Assembly: GCA_023664705.1 (NCBI GenBank)
Contig: JAMPFE010000016.1
Span: 1-49,364, forward strand
DNA: 49,364 bases
Reading direction: 5' to 3'
Source of the DNA: Lachnospiraceae bacterium
GTDB lineage: Bacteria; Bacillota; Clostridia; Oscillospirales; Ruminococcaceae
The position numbers were made by a program, and so were the translations under genes. The notes beneath the pieces are model-generated. The model did no database searches. It had not been told where the DNA came from and saw only the letters and a list, made by a program, of their open reading frames with translations. Shown piece after piece: positions 8,388 to 16,426 of the stretch (positions are counted from its first letter, which is position 1; each line of letters opens with the position of its first letter).

Positions 8388-8987
8388 TGGAAATGCAAGT
8401 AAAACAGCCGCGAAAGGATAACGCGCAAATAAAGCGCACGGAGCTGCATGTTTGGTCAAAAATCAAGCGGGATTGAAAAATCTCTACAAGCTCGTTTCAT
8501 TATCGTACAGCGAAAAATATTTTTTCCGTAAGCTGCTTGTATTTCTTTCGGAATTGCAAAAGCACCTCAGCGGGCTTATCATCGGTTCGGGCAGCGAATT
8601 TTTTCGGCGCTGTTTCGGAAGAAACGTCCGCGGAAATTATCGATGAAATTGCAAAAATACGTTTATTTTTGCAATGAAGAGGGCGGGATTTTCCGAAAAA
8701 CAATTCACAACACGGATAATCTGCCGCCGCACTACCTCTGCCCGAGATGCAAGCGCAGCGAATTTATAACCGACGGCTCGGTGAATTCGGGATTTGAACT
8801 GTCGAAAAAAAGCTGCCCCGATTGCGGCGGCGACATGACGCGTAAGGGAAACGCTGCGCAAATGTTTGGCGATGACCTGTACAAGGAATTTAGAGAGCAC
8901 GGTGTTCCCGATTGGTTCGCCGAACGCTGCCACTCATTGAATAAATTCACTACAGACATCATATCCATCATTACCTGTTTTATTTGA
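8388..8987 (+). pseudogene. polC: Collapsed remnant of DNA polymerase III alpha subunit PolC
   Basis: Short pieces of PolC lie in the right order but in shifting frames. PRKDNAQIKRTELHV (8409-8452) matches the entry to the PHP domain. LVKNQAGLKNLYKLVSLS and HLSGLIIGSG (about 8452-8595) match the later half of the PHP domain. NLPPHYLCPRCKRSEFITDG with CPDCGGDM (about 8718-8840) matches the cysteine motif of the polymerase region. A normal PolC is about 1,450 residues, so some 3.5 kb has been lost in at least two internal deletions. The tail after RKGN (to 8987) is not PolC that I can recognise. A functional polC must lie elsewhere, making this a decayed second copy or a transferred scrap. Confidence 0.72.
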
Positions 8988-8991
8988 TATA

Positions 8992-9020
8992 TTGACAACG
9001 GATTAAATCTGTGATATAAT
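8992..9020 (+). promoter_or_regulatory. Sigma-A promoter of the lipoprotein operon
   Basis: Perfect consensus TTGACA (8992-8997), 17-bp spacer, TATAAT (9015-9020), 56 bases before the start codon of the lipoprotein at 9077. Confidence 0.85.
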
Positions 9021-9076
9021 ATATTCAATGCATTTTATATGACGGATATACTTTTCGCTATTTGGAAAGGCTGTAT

Positions 9077-10252
9077 ATGAAAAAAACACCGATATTGACT
9101 GCCGCGTTAGCATTTGTACTGTTTTTAACCGCTTGCGGCATCTCACTTATTTACGACAGCTCGGAGAACGAAAGCTCCTCCGGGCTTTCAAGTGCGGGCG
9201 GCGGTTTTGAGAGCTCGACGCCGAACAGCTCCGACGCTCCTCGGGAAGACGAGCCCTCCGCGCTCCCCGTGGATTTTTCCGTTGCCGATTATGTAAGCGG
9301 CTTCGACGACGTAAATCTTCTGCCCTGCCTGTATATCAGCGATATTTCGCTCATGCAGGCGGACGAGACGGCAATCGCGAAAGCCGTCGGGGCTTACGAG
9401 CGCTCGGAGCTGTACAGCGAGGCTATGGAGCTCGCGAACGAGATGTTCCGCGTTGAAAACGGTGAGCTTCTGGAAAACGAAACGGAGCAGATGCTGTGGC
9501 TCAAATACGGGTACAGAGACTATATCGTTCTGTCGGAAACGAACGGGCTCGCGTTTCGGTACAATATCGTGTCGAGCGTAAGATACGCTCTTGACGGCGA
9601 AAACGAGGAGAGCATCGTTCTGCTCAATGTTCCGCTGCCGCCGTCGAGGGTCGATTCCTCCGCGCACGCGGGCTTCCACGTCCCCGTTTACGTAAACTCG
9701 GACGGCGAAGCCTGCATTCTCGACAACGCCTGCAGGCAGGATTACGGTCAATTTAAGCTGTTGGCATGCCTGAACGGCAACGCTTACGCTCTTTTCGGCT
9801 TCGGTCACAACGAAAACGGACAGCAAAGCGCGGTCTATTCGTTCAAGAACGGCGCTCCCGAGCTGGAGCTCTCGGGCTGCCCGATAGCGCTGTATAACGG
9901 CATGCTTATGGGCGGCTACGGCTGGAACACCTTCGAGCCGTTCATGCCCGACGCGGACAGCGGCGAATTCTGCGCCCTCGCGGCAGTCCCCCCGAGCGCG
10001 GAGCTCGCGGAGATCCTCTGCTCCGATAAGATCATACAAACATACGTCCCGAACGCGCGGGAGATGTATCAGGACGGGCAGATACAAATAATCGGCGGCA
10101 AGTATATCACGTTCAATACGGGCATGCTGTGGAACGACCTCACGTTCGTTTTCAACCCCGAGTACGGCTGCTTCGAGCGCGTCGAGCCCGTTTCGGCGAG
10201 GGGCAGCGCCCTGCCCGAGCAGGTCAAAAAATCGTATAATGTAAGGCTTTAA
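9077..10252 (+). CDS. Lipoprotein of unknown function
   Basis: A 391-residue lipoprotein: a signal peptide ending in the lipobox LTAC (Cys near 20), a Ser/Gly/Glu-rich linker to about residue 65, then a globular domain rich in aromatic and acidic residues (GFHVPVYVNSDGEACI, LFGFGHNENG). I do not recognise the domain. The start at 9077 is chosen over an in-frame TTG at 9062 because GGAAAGG lies seven bases before it and it begins the signal peptide directly. The next lipoprotein follows 17 bases later, so the two are probably co-expressed at the cell surface. Confidence 0.8.
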   Translation: MKKTPILTAALAFVLFLTACGISLIYDSSENESSSGLSSAGGGFESSTPNSSDAPREDEPSALPVDFSVADYVSGFDDVNLLPCLYISDISLMQADETAIAKAVGAYERSELYSEAMELANEMFRVENGELLENETEQMLWLKYGYRDYIVLSETNGLAFRYNIVSSVRYALDGENEESIVLLNVPLPPSRVDSSAHAGFHVPVYVNSDGEACILDNACRQDYGQFKLLACLNGNAYALFGFGHNENGQQSAVYSFKNGAPELELSGCPIALYNGMLMGGYGWNTFEPFMPDADSGEFCALAAVPPSAELAEILCSDKIIQTYVPNAREMYQDGQIQIIGGKYITFNTGMLWNDLTFVFNPEYGCFERVEPVSARGSALPEQVKKSYNVRL

Positions 10253-10269
10253 TGAAAGGGAAGTTCTCA

Positions 10270-11487
10270 ATGAAAAAAAGATCAATATTATCGGCACTCG
10301 TTCTTGCCCTGACGCTTACCGCGTGCAGCACAAACGGCGACTATTCCCGCGACAGCTCGGACGGCAGCGCGTCTTCATTTCCGCAAAGCGAGCCGCAGAG
10401 CACGAGCGAGCCGTTTTCAAGCTCCGAAGAGACACCAGCTTCAAGCACGACCTCCGCGCCGCAAAGCTCTTGGGAAAATCCAGTTTTAACGCCGCAGCTC
10501 ACGAGCGATTACGACGGGGAGTTTTTCGGGAACGACCTGTTTATCGGCGACAGCATCTTCACGGGCTTATACCTCTATTCGTACATAGACCGCGAGAACG
10601 TCGCCGCGGTCGGAGGCTATACGCCGTACCGCGCGCTGCATTCCCCGTTCGACGAGGATTTTTACGCGGGCAGCGCCGCCGATTACGCCAAAGAAAAGCA
10701 GCCGCGGCACATAATCATTATGCTCGGCTCGAACGGCTTGACGCCGCAGACCGACCTCGAGGATTACGGAAACGATTACCGCGAGCTCCTGAACGCGCTG
10801 AAAGCGAACTGCCCCGACAGCGAAATATGCGTCGTCTCCGTGCCGCCGATAACCGCCAACAGCTCCATGGCAAGCTATTCGGGCATCACGAACGCCCTTA
10901 TCGACGAGCTGAACGATGTCATATCCGCTCTTTGCAGCGAGGTTGAAGTCGCGTACTGCGACCTCAACACCGTTTTAAAGGACGACAGGGGTTATTTTAA
11001 CGAGGAGTATGTGTACGACGACGGCATGCACTTCGTCGGGAAAACCTACCCCGTGCTGCTGTCGAGAGCTCAGAAAACGCTCGAGGCGGCGTACCCCGAA
11101 AGCATCGAGCGCCCCTCGGAGCTTGCGCAAAAGACCTCCGCGCTTATGGCGGCAGCGGAGCTCCCGACGATGACGGAGGCGGCTCGCGGCGTATTAAACG
11201 TCTTTTACGGCATAGACGAAGCGGACGTCGCCGATTTTTCCGCGTATCTGTGCGGCTCGGGAGCGTTCCCCGATGAATTCGGGATATTCGCCGCCGTCGA
11301 CGGTGAAGCCGCAAAGCGCATAGCAAACGCGCTGAACGAGCGCATAGAGCATCAGCGCAAAGTATTCAAGGACTACACGCCCGACGAAATGTACAAGTTC
11401 GACGACTGCTTTGTCGAAATAAACGGCAGCGTCGTAAGCTATGCCGTCTGCGCCGACAATTCGGCGGCGAGGGATATTCTCGTGTGA
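10270..11487 (+). CDS. Lipoprotein with SGNH-hydrolase domain and DUF4358-like C-terminal domain
   Basis: A 405-residue lipoprotein (lipobox LTAC, Ser-rich linker to about residue 75). The middle holds an SGNH/GDSL esterase-like fold: block I FIGDSIFTG, block III-like IIMLGSNGL and block V DGMHFVG, enough for a Ser-His-Asp triad. Block III has GSNG rather than the usual GxND. The last 100 residues (YGIDEADVADFSAYLC, DEFGIFAAVDG, then a helix with RIEHQRKVFKDYTPDE) resemble the DUF4358 lipoprotein domain of Clostridia. I infer surface deacylation of a glycan or wall polymer. Start at the ATG after AAAGGGAAG. Confidence 0.8.
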   Translation: MKKRSILSALVLALTLTACSTNGDYSRDSSDGSASSFPQSEPQSTSEPFSSSEETPASSTTSAPQSSWENPVLTPQLTSDYDGEFFGNDLFIGDSIFTGLYLYSYIDRENVAAVGGYTPYRALHSPFDEDFYAGSAADYAKEKQPRHIIIMLGSNGLTPQTDLEDYGNDYRELLNALKANCPDSEICVVSVPPITANSSMASYSGITNALIDELNDVISALCSEVEVAYCDLNTVLKDDRGYFNEEYVYDDGMHFVGKTYPVLLSRAQKTLEAAYPESIERPSELAQKTSALMAAAELPTMTEAARGVLNVFYGIDEADVADFSAYLCGSGAFPDEFGIFAAVDGEAAKRIANALNERIEHQRKVFKDYTPDEMYKFDDCFVEINGSVVSYAVCADNSAARDILV

Positions 11488-11513
11488 AGGATCTAACATT
11501 CACCGCATTCCCA

Positions 11514-11882
11514 TTACACAACATTCCTCGGCAAGCCCTCAAACAGCTCCTCAAGTTGTTCGTGAGTAAGTCCCGCAATAAGCGTCCAGCCGTCCTTATC
11601 CGCAAGGAAATACGGCTTCAGGCGCTCCATGGCTCGGTGATACTCCATCGTCCCGAGAACCGCGCCATTCTCTGTGAGACTTACTATGGAGATTATCCAT
11701 TTTCCTATCGTCTTGCCCTCTATCGCCCATTGCTTCTCGGGAGCGAGCGGAAACAGCGAATCCGTGTCCTCCGTAAGCGCGAAGCCCACGATTATCGTTC
11801 CGTCCTCATGCTCGTATACGCGCGGGTTTGCCGTGTAGGCTTCCTGCCAGCGCTCGTTCAGTTCCTCAAATGAAATTTCCAT
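11514..11882 (-). CDS. Small acidic protein of unknown function
   Basis: A 122-residue soluble protein with a clear GGAGG site. It looks like an alpha/beta fold with a C-terminal helix (LTHEQLEELFEG) and no recognised motif. It is the last gene of a five-gene minus-strand cluster (14628 to 11514) and lies 12 bases after the SUKH-like gene, so it is probably co-transcribed. By analogy with immunity-gene clusters it may be a small immunity or adaptor protein, but the sequence does not show this. Confidence 0.65.
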   Translation of the reverse strand: MEISFEELNERWQEAYTANPRVYEHEDGTIIVGFALTEDTDSLFPLAPEKQWAIEGKTIGKWIISIVSLTENGAVLGTMEYHRAMERLKPYFLADKDGWTLIAGLTHEQLEELFEGLPRNVV

Positions 11883-11894
11883 TCCATACCTCCG

Positions 11895-12437
11895 TTATTC
11901 TTTCCAATAGCTTATTTTTTCGTTGAGCCTGCTTCCGACCTCGCTCTCGCGTTCCTCGTCATACGACAGCCAGCCGTCCTCGTCCGGAAAATACACGCCC
12001 TCGTCGTAAAAAGCGATAACGGTTTTCCAGAAATCGCCGACGGTATAATGTATCTCCTCAAGCTCCCCGTCCATCAGCGAAACGACGCATTCCCTCTCGC
12101 CCGCCAAAGCATACGCGTAATATTCGCCCCCGTAGTCCTCCAGAAACGGTATCACGACGCCGTATTCGTCAAAGCCCTTGAAATCCCGCTCCCAAGCCTC
12201 AATGATGTCGTCGACCCGCATCAGCCTGACGCCGGGCAGAAAATCGAAATATATCTGCTCGGAAATATCCCGCCGCGTGCCGTCGCAGACCGTGAAAATC
12301 TCCTCGAAAAACGCGGGTATCTCCGAAAAAACGGCAAGCCACTTTTCCCGAAAATCCTTATCCGGCGGCTCCAGACTTTTTATGTAGCCGCCGCGCATTT
12401 CCTCGCTTTTTTGCAGAAATTTCTCAAATTCGCTCAT
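11895..12437 (-). CDS. SUKH (SMI1/KNR4)-like protein
   Basis: A 180-residue acidic soluble protein. The order IPAFFEEIFTVCDGT, then VRLMRVDDIIEAWERD, VIPFLEDYGGEYYAYAL, and a final WKTVIAFYDEG follows the SUKH/SMI1-KNR4 plan: a helix, an I/L-rich strand naming a W-containing loop, then FxxDGGGxxxxxD-like strands. SUKH proteins often act as immunity factors for polymorphic toxins. The start at 12437 overlaps the stop of the upstream gene (ATGATGA) with GGAGG six bases before, so it is translationally coupled. Family assignment is by pattern only. Confidence 0.5.
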   Translation of the reverse strand: MSEFEKFLQKSEEMRGGYIKSLEPPDKDFREKWLAVFSEIPAFFEEIFTVCDGTRRDISEQIYFDFLPGVRLMRVDDIIEAWERDFKGFDEYGVVIPFLEDYGGEYYAYALAGERECVVSLMDGELEEIHYTVGDFWKTVIAFYDEGVYFPDEDGWLSYDEERESEVGSRLNEKISYWKE

Positions 12438-13060
12438 CATTTCCCTCCGTTCCAACGGATAAGCGGCTTTTCCGCGTGAAGCTGCATCGGGTGATCTTTG
12501 CGCAGCATCACAATGCGCGGCTCGTTGTCCTTGAACTCGAAGCGCGGATCGTAGTTCGCCATATCGTACAGCAGATTGTACCGCAGCTTGATGTGATAAT
12601 TATCGCCGAGACGGTCGGCTAGCTCGTAAAGATCCGTCCAGCCGTCCTCGTCGGTGATGTCGGCGTATTCGCCGCTTTGCAGCTGTTCCGCGATGAATTT
12701 CGGCAGCTCGGTTTTCGCGTTGGAAAGCGTGTCAACTATCTTCTGCTTGATTTTCTCGTCGGTGAACGGCGTATCCCGGTTGGGCTTGTCCTGATACCAC
12801 CCGATAGTCCATTTCGCGCTTGCGTCCTTGATGCCCTCGGCGATGAAGGCAAGCGTTTCAAGGTCCTTGATGACCAGCTCGCGCAGCCCGTAGCTCGCCA
12901 TATCGAGCCACTCCTTCGACGATTTGTGGTAGCCGAGATAGTTCGTCACCATGGACACTTTTAAGCAGCCGTTTTCGGGGTAGTATTTCAGGTACACGTG
13001 CGAGTTGTCGGCGTTGTCGATAACCACGTCCTTGATTTCAATGTCCAGATATTTGCTCAT
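12437..13060 (-). CDS. Hypothetical protein in the ankyrin/SUKH cluster
   Basis: A 207-residue soluble protein. The first 90 residues look like beta strands (VVIDNADNSHVYLKYYPENG, CLKVSMVTNYLGYH) and the second half is helical (EKIKQKIVDTLSNAKTELPKFIAEQL). I do not recognise the family. It starts five bases after the ankyrin gene and its stop codon overlaps the SUKH-like start, so it belongs to the same transcript. A role linked to the ankyrin protein is likely from context only. Confidence 0.7.
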   Translation of the reverse strand: MSKYLDIEIKDVVIDNADNSHVYLKYYPENGCLKVSMVTNYLGYHKSSKEWLDMASYGLRELVIKDLETLAFIAEGIKDASAKWTIGWYQDKPNRDTPFTDEKIKQKIVDTLSNAKTELPKFIAEQLQSGEYADITDEDGWTDLYELADRLGDNYHIKLRYNLLYDMANYDPRFEFKDNEPRIVMLRKDHPMQLHAEKPLIRWNGGK

Positions 13061-13064
13061 AATA

Positions 13065-14123
13065 TCACCTCTTGTACTTCACTTCGCCGAGCGGTATCGG
13101 GTCGGGGTTCGCCAGCACCCAGTGAATGTTTATCTCGCAGAGGCGCAGAACGTCGCTGCCGTCGCTGTTCTTGCCGATAGACTTGATAAGCGCGAGCGCC
13201 TCCTCGTGCTCCGCCTCGTCGGGAATGGTTCCCATTTCGTAATAGCCTTTCAGGGCGTTCAGCATCGCGCGGAAATCCTTGTCCCAATGCGAGCCGCCGC
13301 TGTTGAATATCTCGTCGTTTATCCGACCGCCGATGCGCACGACCTCTCCCTGAACGGTCTTGCACTTGCCCTGCCCGGGCACGAGCATCTCCCACAGCTC
13401 CGCGTGCTGGTCGCGCCAATCGGTCGCCTTGACGACGATCTTCGACTTGCCGTCGTGCGCCTTCAACCCGGGTCTCTCGATGCCGAGCGCCTTGCACATA
13501 TGGTCGACCGCGTCCTCGAACTGCTTTTTGTTCTCTTTGTAGTGGTTATAGCTGTCCTTGCAGCGGTCGAAATCCTTGCACAGCTTGAGAGCCTTTTCGC
13601 GGGTTTTGTCGGTGAAGTCCGCGCCCGCTTCCGCGAGCAGCGCGACGGACTCCGCCGCCTTGTAGGCGAACATATTGTCCCAATAGAGCAGCGCGAAGTC
13701 GATAAGATCCGACCGAACGTGAACGTTCGCGCCGTGCGCCAGCAGCACGCGGATCGAGTCCGGGCGCGTGTGCGCGGCGGCGTTGACGATGGGCGTTTTG
13801 CCGCTGCTGAGCGCTTCGACGTCTGCGCCCGCTTGGATCAAGCCCTCGATGTTGTTTTCGCTGTCGCACGCCTGCGAGTGTATCGGCTGCCCGTAGCCCG
13901 CGTCCATGGTGATGTCGAAGCCGATCTCCACGAACCACTTGTAGATTTCCGTGCAGGGCGTGTACATGAACAGCGGATTATCCCGCGGATTTTCCGACGC
14001 TTTCAGGTAATTCAGCAGCTCCTCGTCCGCGAACACCGCCTTGATCTTCTCGGGGTCGCCCTCCTCCATAATACTCCGGAAATTGTCCGGCAGCCCGGGT
14101 GTTTTTTTCTTCGCCTTTGCCAT
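13065..14123 (-). CDS. Ankyrin-repeat protein
   Basis: A 352-residue soluble protein. The N-terminal 190 residues contain ankyrin-type helix pairs with their turn signatures: NIEGLIQAGADVEA, TPIVNAAAHTRPDSIRVLLAHGANVHV and ESVALLAEAGADFTD. The C-terminal 130 residues (WRDQHAELWEMLVPGQGKC, NDEIFNSGGSHWDKDFRAML) are not repeats and look like a separate alpha/beta domain. Ankyrin proteins mediate protein-protein contact; in bacteria they often sit in immunity, anti-toxin or effector loci, which suits the SUKH-like neighbour. There is no signal peptide. It lies one base downstream of the next gene upstream. Confidence 0.8.
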   Translation of the reverse strand: MAKAKKKTPGLPDNFRSIMEEGDPEKIKAVFADEELLNYLKASENPRDNPLFMYTPCTEIYKWFVEIGFDITMDAGYGQPIHSQACDSENNIEGLIQAGADVEALSSGKTPIVNAAAHTRPDSIRVLLAHGANVHVRSDLIDFALLYWDNMFAYKAAESVALLAEAGADFTDKTREKALKLCKDFDRCKDSYNHYKENKKQFEDAVDHMCKALGIERPGLKAHDGKSKIVVKATDWRDQHAELWEMLVPGQGKCKTVQGEVVRIGGRINDEIFNSGGSHWDKDFRAMLNALKGYYEMGTIPDEAEHEEALALIKSIGKNSDGSDVLRLCEINIHWVLANPDPIPLGEVKYKR

Positions 14124-14124
14124 A

Positions 14125-14628
14125 TCACTCGCCCTCCTTTCCGGATAATTCTTTCCTAATGCAGCGCTCGGTGCCGGCGCAGTACGCCTTTATCTCTATG
14201 CTGTCCATGTAGTGGTCGAAAATATGCTCGAACCCGCCGTCGTCCGCGTCGAACGCTTTCCGTATGGGGTGATCCTCCGGGAACTGCCCCACCGGGATAT
14301 GCAGCGTGACCACGTCGGTCTGGTTGTAGAAATACACCTGCAGCGGAAATTCCATAACGCCGCTTACCCCGGCAGCTCCGAGGGCGCTGCACTCGCTCTC
14401 GAAAGCGGGGCACTCGCGGAGCTTTCCGCCGTGCTCCTTCACCTCCGCCGTAAGCTCGTGAAGATCGCCGCCGACGATCTCCGCCCTCACGACGCGGTCG
14501 ACGTCCTTGCCGAAGTCCGCGAGCACCATCTGCGCCGCGTCCAGCATGAAATCGTACCCGTACCGCCACGTGGCTGCGTACACGATATTCGCCCAACCGT
14601 TCTCTTTCTTGATTTCCTTGAATTTCAT
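14125..14628 (-). CDS. Hypothetical protein, first gene of the ankyrin/SUKH cluster
   Basis: A 167-residue soluble protein starting MKFKEIKKENGWANIVYAAT after a GAGGA site. The C-terminal half (GVMEFPLQVYFYNQTDVVTL, then HIPVGQFPEDHPIRKAF) suggests a beta-rich domain. No family recognised. It begins just after a terminator hairpin at 14653-14684, so the five-gene unit starts here; I did not find a convincing promoter in the short gap. Confidence 0.65.
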   Translation of the reverse strand: MKFKEIKKENGWANIVYAATWRYGYDFMLDAAQMVLADFGKDVDRVVRAEIVGGDLHELTAEVKEHGGKLRECPAFESECSALGAAGVSGVMEFPLQVYFYNQTDVVTLHIPVGQFPEDHPIRKAFDADDGGFEHIFDHYMDSIEIKAYCAGTERCIRKELSGKEGE

Positions 14629-14642
14629 GATTTGTCCTCAAC

Positions 14643-14684
14643 TTTCAAAAAATATAGCAGGGGAGATAATACTCCTCTGCTATA
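14643..14684 (-). terminator. Terminator of the sigma/anti-sigma transcript
   Basis: A 13-bp stem (14653-14665 with 14672-14684, one G-U pair) with a 6-base loop. On the minus strand it is followed by T6 (A run at 14647-14652), which fits termination of the transcript that comes from 16067. Confidence 0.8.
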
Positions 14685-14746
14685 TATATCTGTTTTCGGG
14701 AATGATTAGGGACAATAACTGTTCGGCATTTTTAAATTTTGTTGAT

Positions 14747-15526
14747 TTACAACAAATATACTCTGTCGTCTTTGTCTATTTCCGACAAATGTTTATTTTG
14801 GCTTTCTTCCCCGTCGTCGGGAGCGTCGGCGAACAGCCTTTCGAGCAGCTCAAGAAAGCTTTTCGGCAGCGGCAAATAATCCTCCGCTATCTCAGCGGCG
14901 AACTCCGCGTCGCGCTCGGCGTAATACTCGACGTCTGCCTCCAGCTCCGCCACGTAGACGCGGTAGGACTCGAGAGGATCTTCACCCGCGGCGCTGTATT
15001 CCCTGCTCTCGCCCGCTTTTTTCGGGTGCTGCCGCAGCTTCAGCGTCTTTACCTCGTCCTCGGAATAAATATTCATATCCACCAAGTCGGCAAGAAAACT
15101 CTTGTATTCTTCGGTTTCCGCAAGGGTGGTCATCGCAAACCCGAAATCCCCGGCGACATCGAGCGTGAGGGCGGTCCGCATCTTCATCGACGGGAAATCG
15201 TACCGCGACCTCAGCCAACCGATCTGCGCGTCCGCAATTTCGCGTATCGGAAAAAACCAACCCGTCAGCAGGGTCATAAGAATAATGACCACCAAAGCTA
15301 TAACCACACGCTGCTTTATGCTGTAATGCGGCATGGTCTCGCTGCTCGGGATATAAACGCTCTCCGGCTTTTTGAGGGCGCGAACGTTTCTCTCATATCC
15401 CGCAAAAATTTTCTTCATCGAAAGCCTGTGCCGAAGCGTAAATTTGTGCTCGGGAGCGTTGTCAAACTCCGCGTATTCGCGCCGGAACGACTCCCGCAGC
15501 AATTCCCGGAACACGGTCTCATTCAT
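14747..15526 (-). CDS. Single-pass membrane protein, probable anti-sigma factor
   Basis: A 259-residue protein with about 70 cytoplasmic N-terminal residues, one transmembrane helix (about 73-92, VVIALVVIILMTLLTGWFF) and an acidic outside domain of about 165 residues. Topology and position are those of anti-sigma factors encoded after ECF sigma genes: the start (after AAAGGAG) overlaps the sigma stop by eight bases. The N-terminal region lacks a zinc-binding HxxxCxxC motif, so it is not a ZAS-type anti-sigma. I infer that it holds the sigma factor at the membrane and senses an envelope signal. The start at 15526 is preferred to an ATG 18 bases upstream because of RBS spacing. Confidence 0.7.
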   Translation of the reverse strand: MNETVFRELLRESFRREYAEFDNAPEHKFTLRHRLSMKKIFAGYERNVRALKKPESVYIPSSETMPHYSIKQRVVIALVVIILMTLLTGWFFPIREIADAQIGWLRSRYDFPSMKMRTALTLDVAGDFGFAMTTLAETEEYKSFLADLVDMNIYSEDEVKTLKLRQHPKKAGESREYSAAGEDPLESYRVYVAELEADVEYYAERDAEFAAEIAEDYLPLPKSFLELLERLFADAPDDGEESQNKHLSEIDKDDRVYLL

Positions 15527-16067
15527 TGCGCTTGCTCCTTTCATCGATAAATTCCCTTACCGCCTTTCGCGCGCGCGTCAGGCGCTTATTCGCGGCAGTA
15601 AGCGAGATATTCAGCCGCTGCGCTGTCTCCTCTATCGACAAGCCGAACAGGCAGTGCAGCATCAGGACGTTTCGCTGCAGCGGCGGCAGAGCGTCTATGA
15701 ACGCCGATATTTCGTCGCGCGATATTCTGTCAAACAAGCTGTTTTCAAGGGAGACCCCGCCGTTTCCGGTCTCGTCGTCCAACTCGACAAGGAACATTTT
15801 GTTTTTCGCGTTGAACATACCGACGGAAATATTCCGCACCATAACGTCCGTATACGCAAGCCTGTTCTCCTCGGGAACTCCGAAAAACATCTCGGGTTTA
15901 TTTGCTATCGCGGAAAACACCTCCTGAACAGCGTCCTCGGCCTCCTCGCGGTTATGTAATTTTGAATTTGCGATCATATAAAAGCGGCTTTTGTGCTCGG
16001 CGTAAAATTCGGCAAGCTCATTGCGCAGAGCTTCGTCCTCGATGACCGCAAACGTTGCGTCTATCAT
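15519..16067 (-). CDS. ECF-type RNA polymerase sigma factor
   Basis: A 182-residue sigma-70 family protein. Region 2 (about residues 20-75) carries FYMIANSKLHNREEAEDAVQ, the -10 recognition and core-binding helix set; region 4 (about 120-175) carries LPPLQRNVLMLHCLFGLSIE and ETAQRLNISLTAANKRLTRA, the -35 helix-turn-helix. Regions 1 and 3 are absent, as in ECF sigmas. RBS GGGAGTG. Its own promoter is of the sigma-A type, so basal expression does not need autoregulation. The membrane protein downstream is the likely antagonist. Confidence 0.93.
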   Translation of the reverse strand: MIDATFAVIEDEALRNELAEFYAEHKSRFYMIANSKLHNREEAEDAVQEVFSAIANKPEMFFGVPEENRLAYTDVMVRNISVGMFNAKNKMFLVELDDETGNGGVSLENSLFDRISRDEISAFIDALPPLQRNVLMLHCLFGLSIEETAQRLNISLTAANKRLTRARKAVREFIDERSKRNE

Positions 16068-16165
16068 AATTTATCACTCCCCGAGCCCGACCGTATCGGG
16101 CTGTGTATCTGCGTTTGACGAGCGGCGGTGTGCGTATCCCCTCGTCAAATACAGCTTCTTCAACT

Positions 16166-16194
16166 ATTATAGCACACATAAAAGTATTTTTCAA
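16166..16194 (-). promoter_or_regulatory. Sigma-A promoter of the ECF sigma operon
   Basis: On the minus strand TTGAAA (16189-16194), 17-bp spacer, TATAAT (16166-16171). The leader holds a small hairpin, AGCCCGA/TCGGGCT (16084-16102), close to the RBS. The rest of the 359-base divergent gap to marR shows nothing else clear. Confidence 0.78.
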
Positions 16195-16343
16195 TAACAA
16201 ATTCGGATTTTATATTGAAAAACCGAACGCTCGTATGCCGTATTCTTCCGCGGCGTTTGTCCCTTATTTTGCAGCGTTTTGCGGTTGAAAAGTGCTTTGT
16301 CAAAAAACAAACGTGAAAATCGGGTGAAAATTTCAAAAAACTC

Positions 16344-16372
16344 TTGATTTTTTTAATTCAATGGATTATAAT
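16344..16372 (+). promoter_or_regulatory. Sigma-A promoter of the marR operon
   Basis: TTGATT (16344-16349), 17-bp spacer, TATAAT (16367-16372). A short dyad, GTCT-aatatc-AGAC, lies just downstream (16382-16395) and could be the MarR operator; it is too short to be sure. Confidence 0.7.
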
Positions 16373-16426
16373 AAACATAAAGTCTAATATCAGACCGTAC
16401 TTAATTATACTTGAGAGGGTGAACAA

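Noticed and set aside
13005..14159. Long open frame on the plus strand opposite the ankyrin gene
   Set aside because: Its codons are the antisense of a gene with clear ankyrin repeats and RBS; the product is Arg/Val/Leu-rich with no motif and no RBS.
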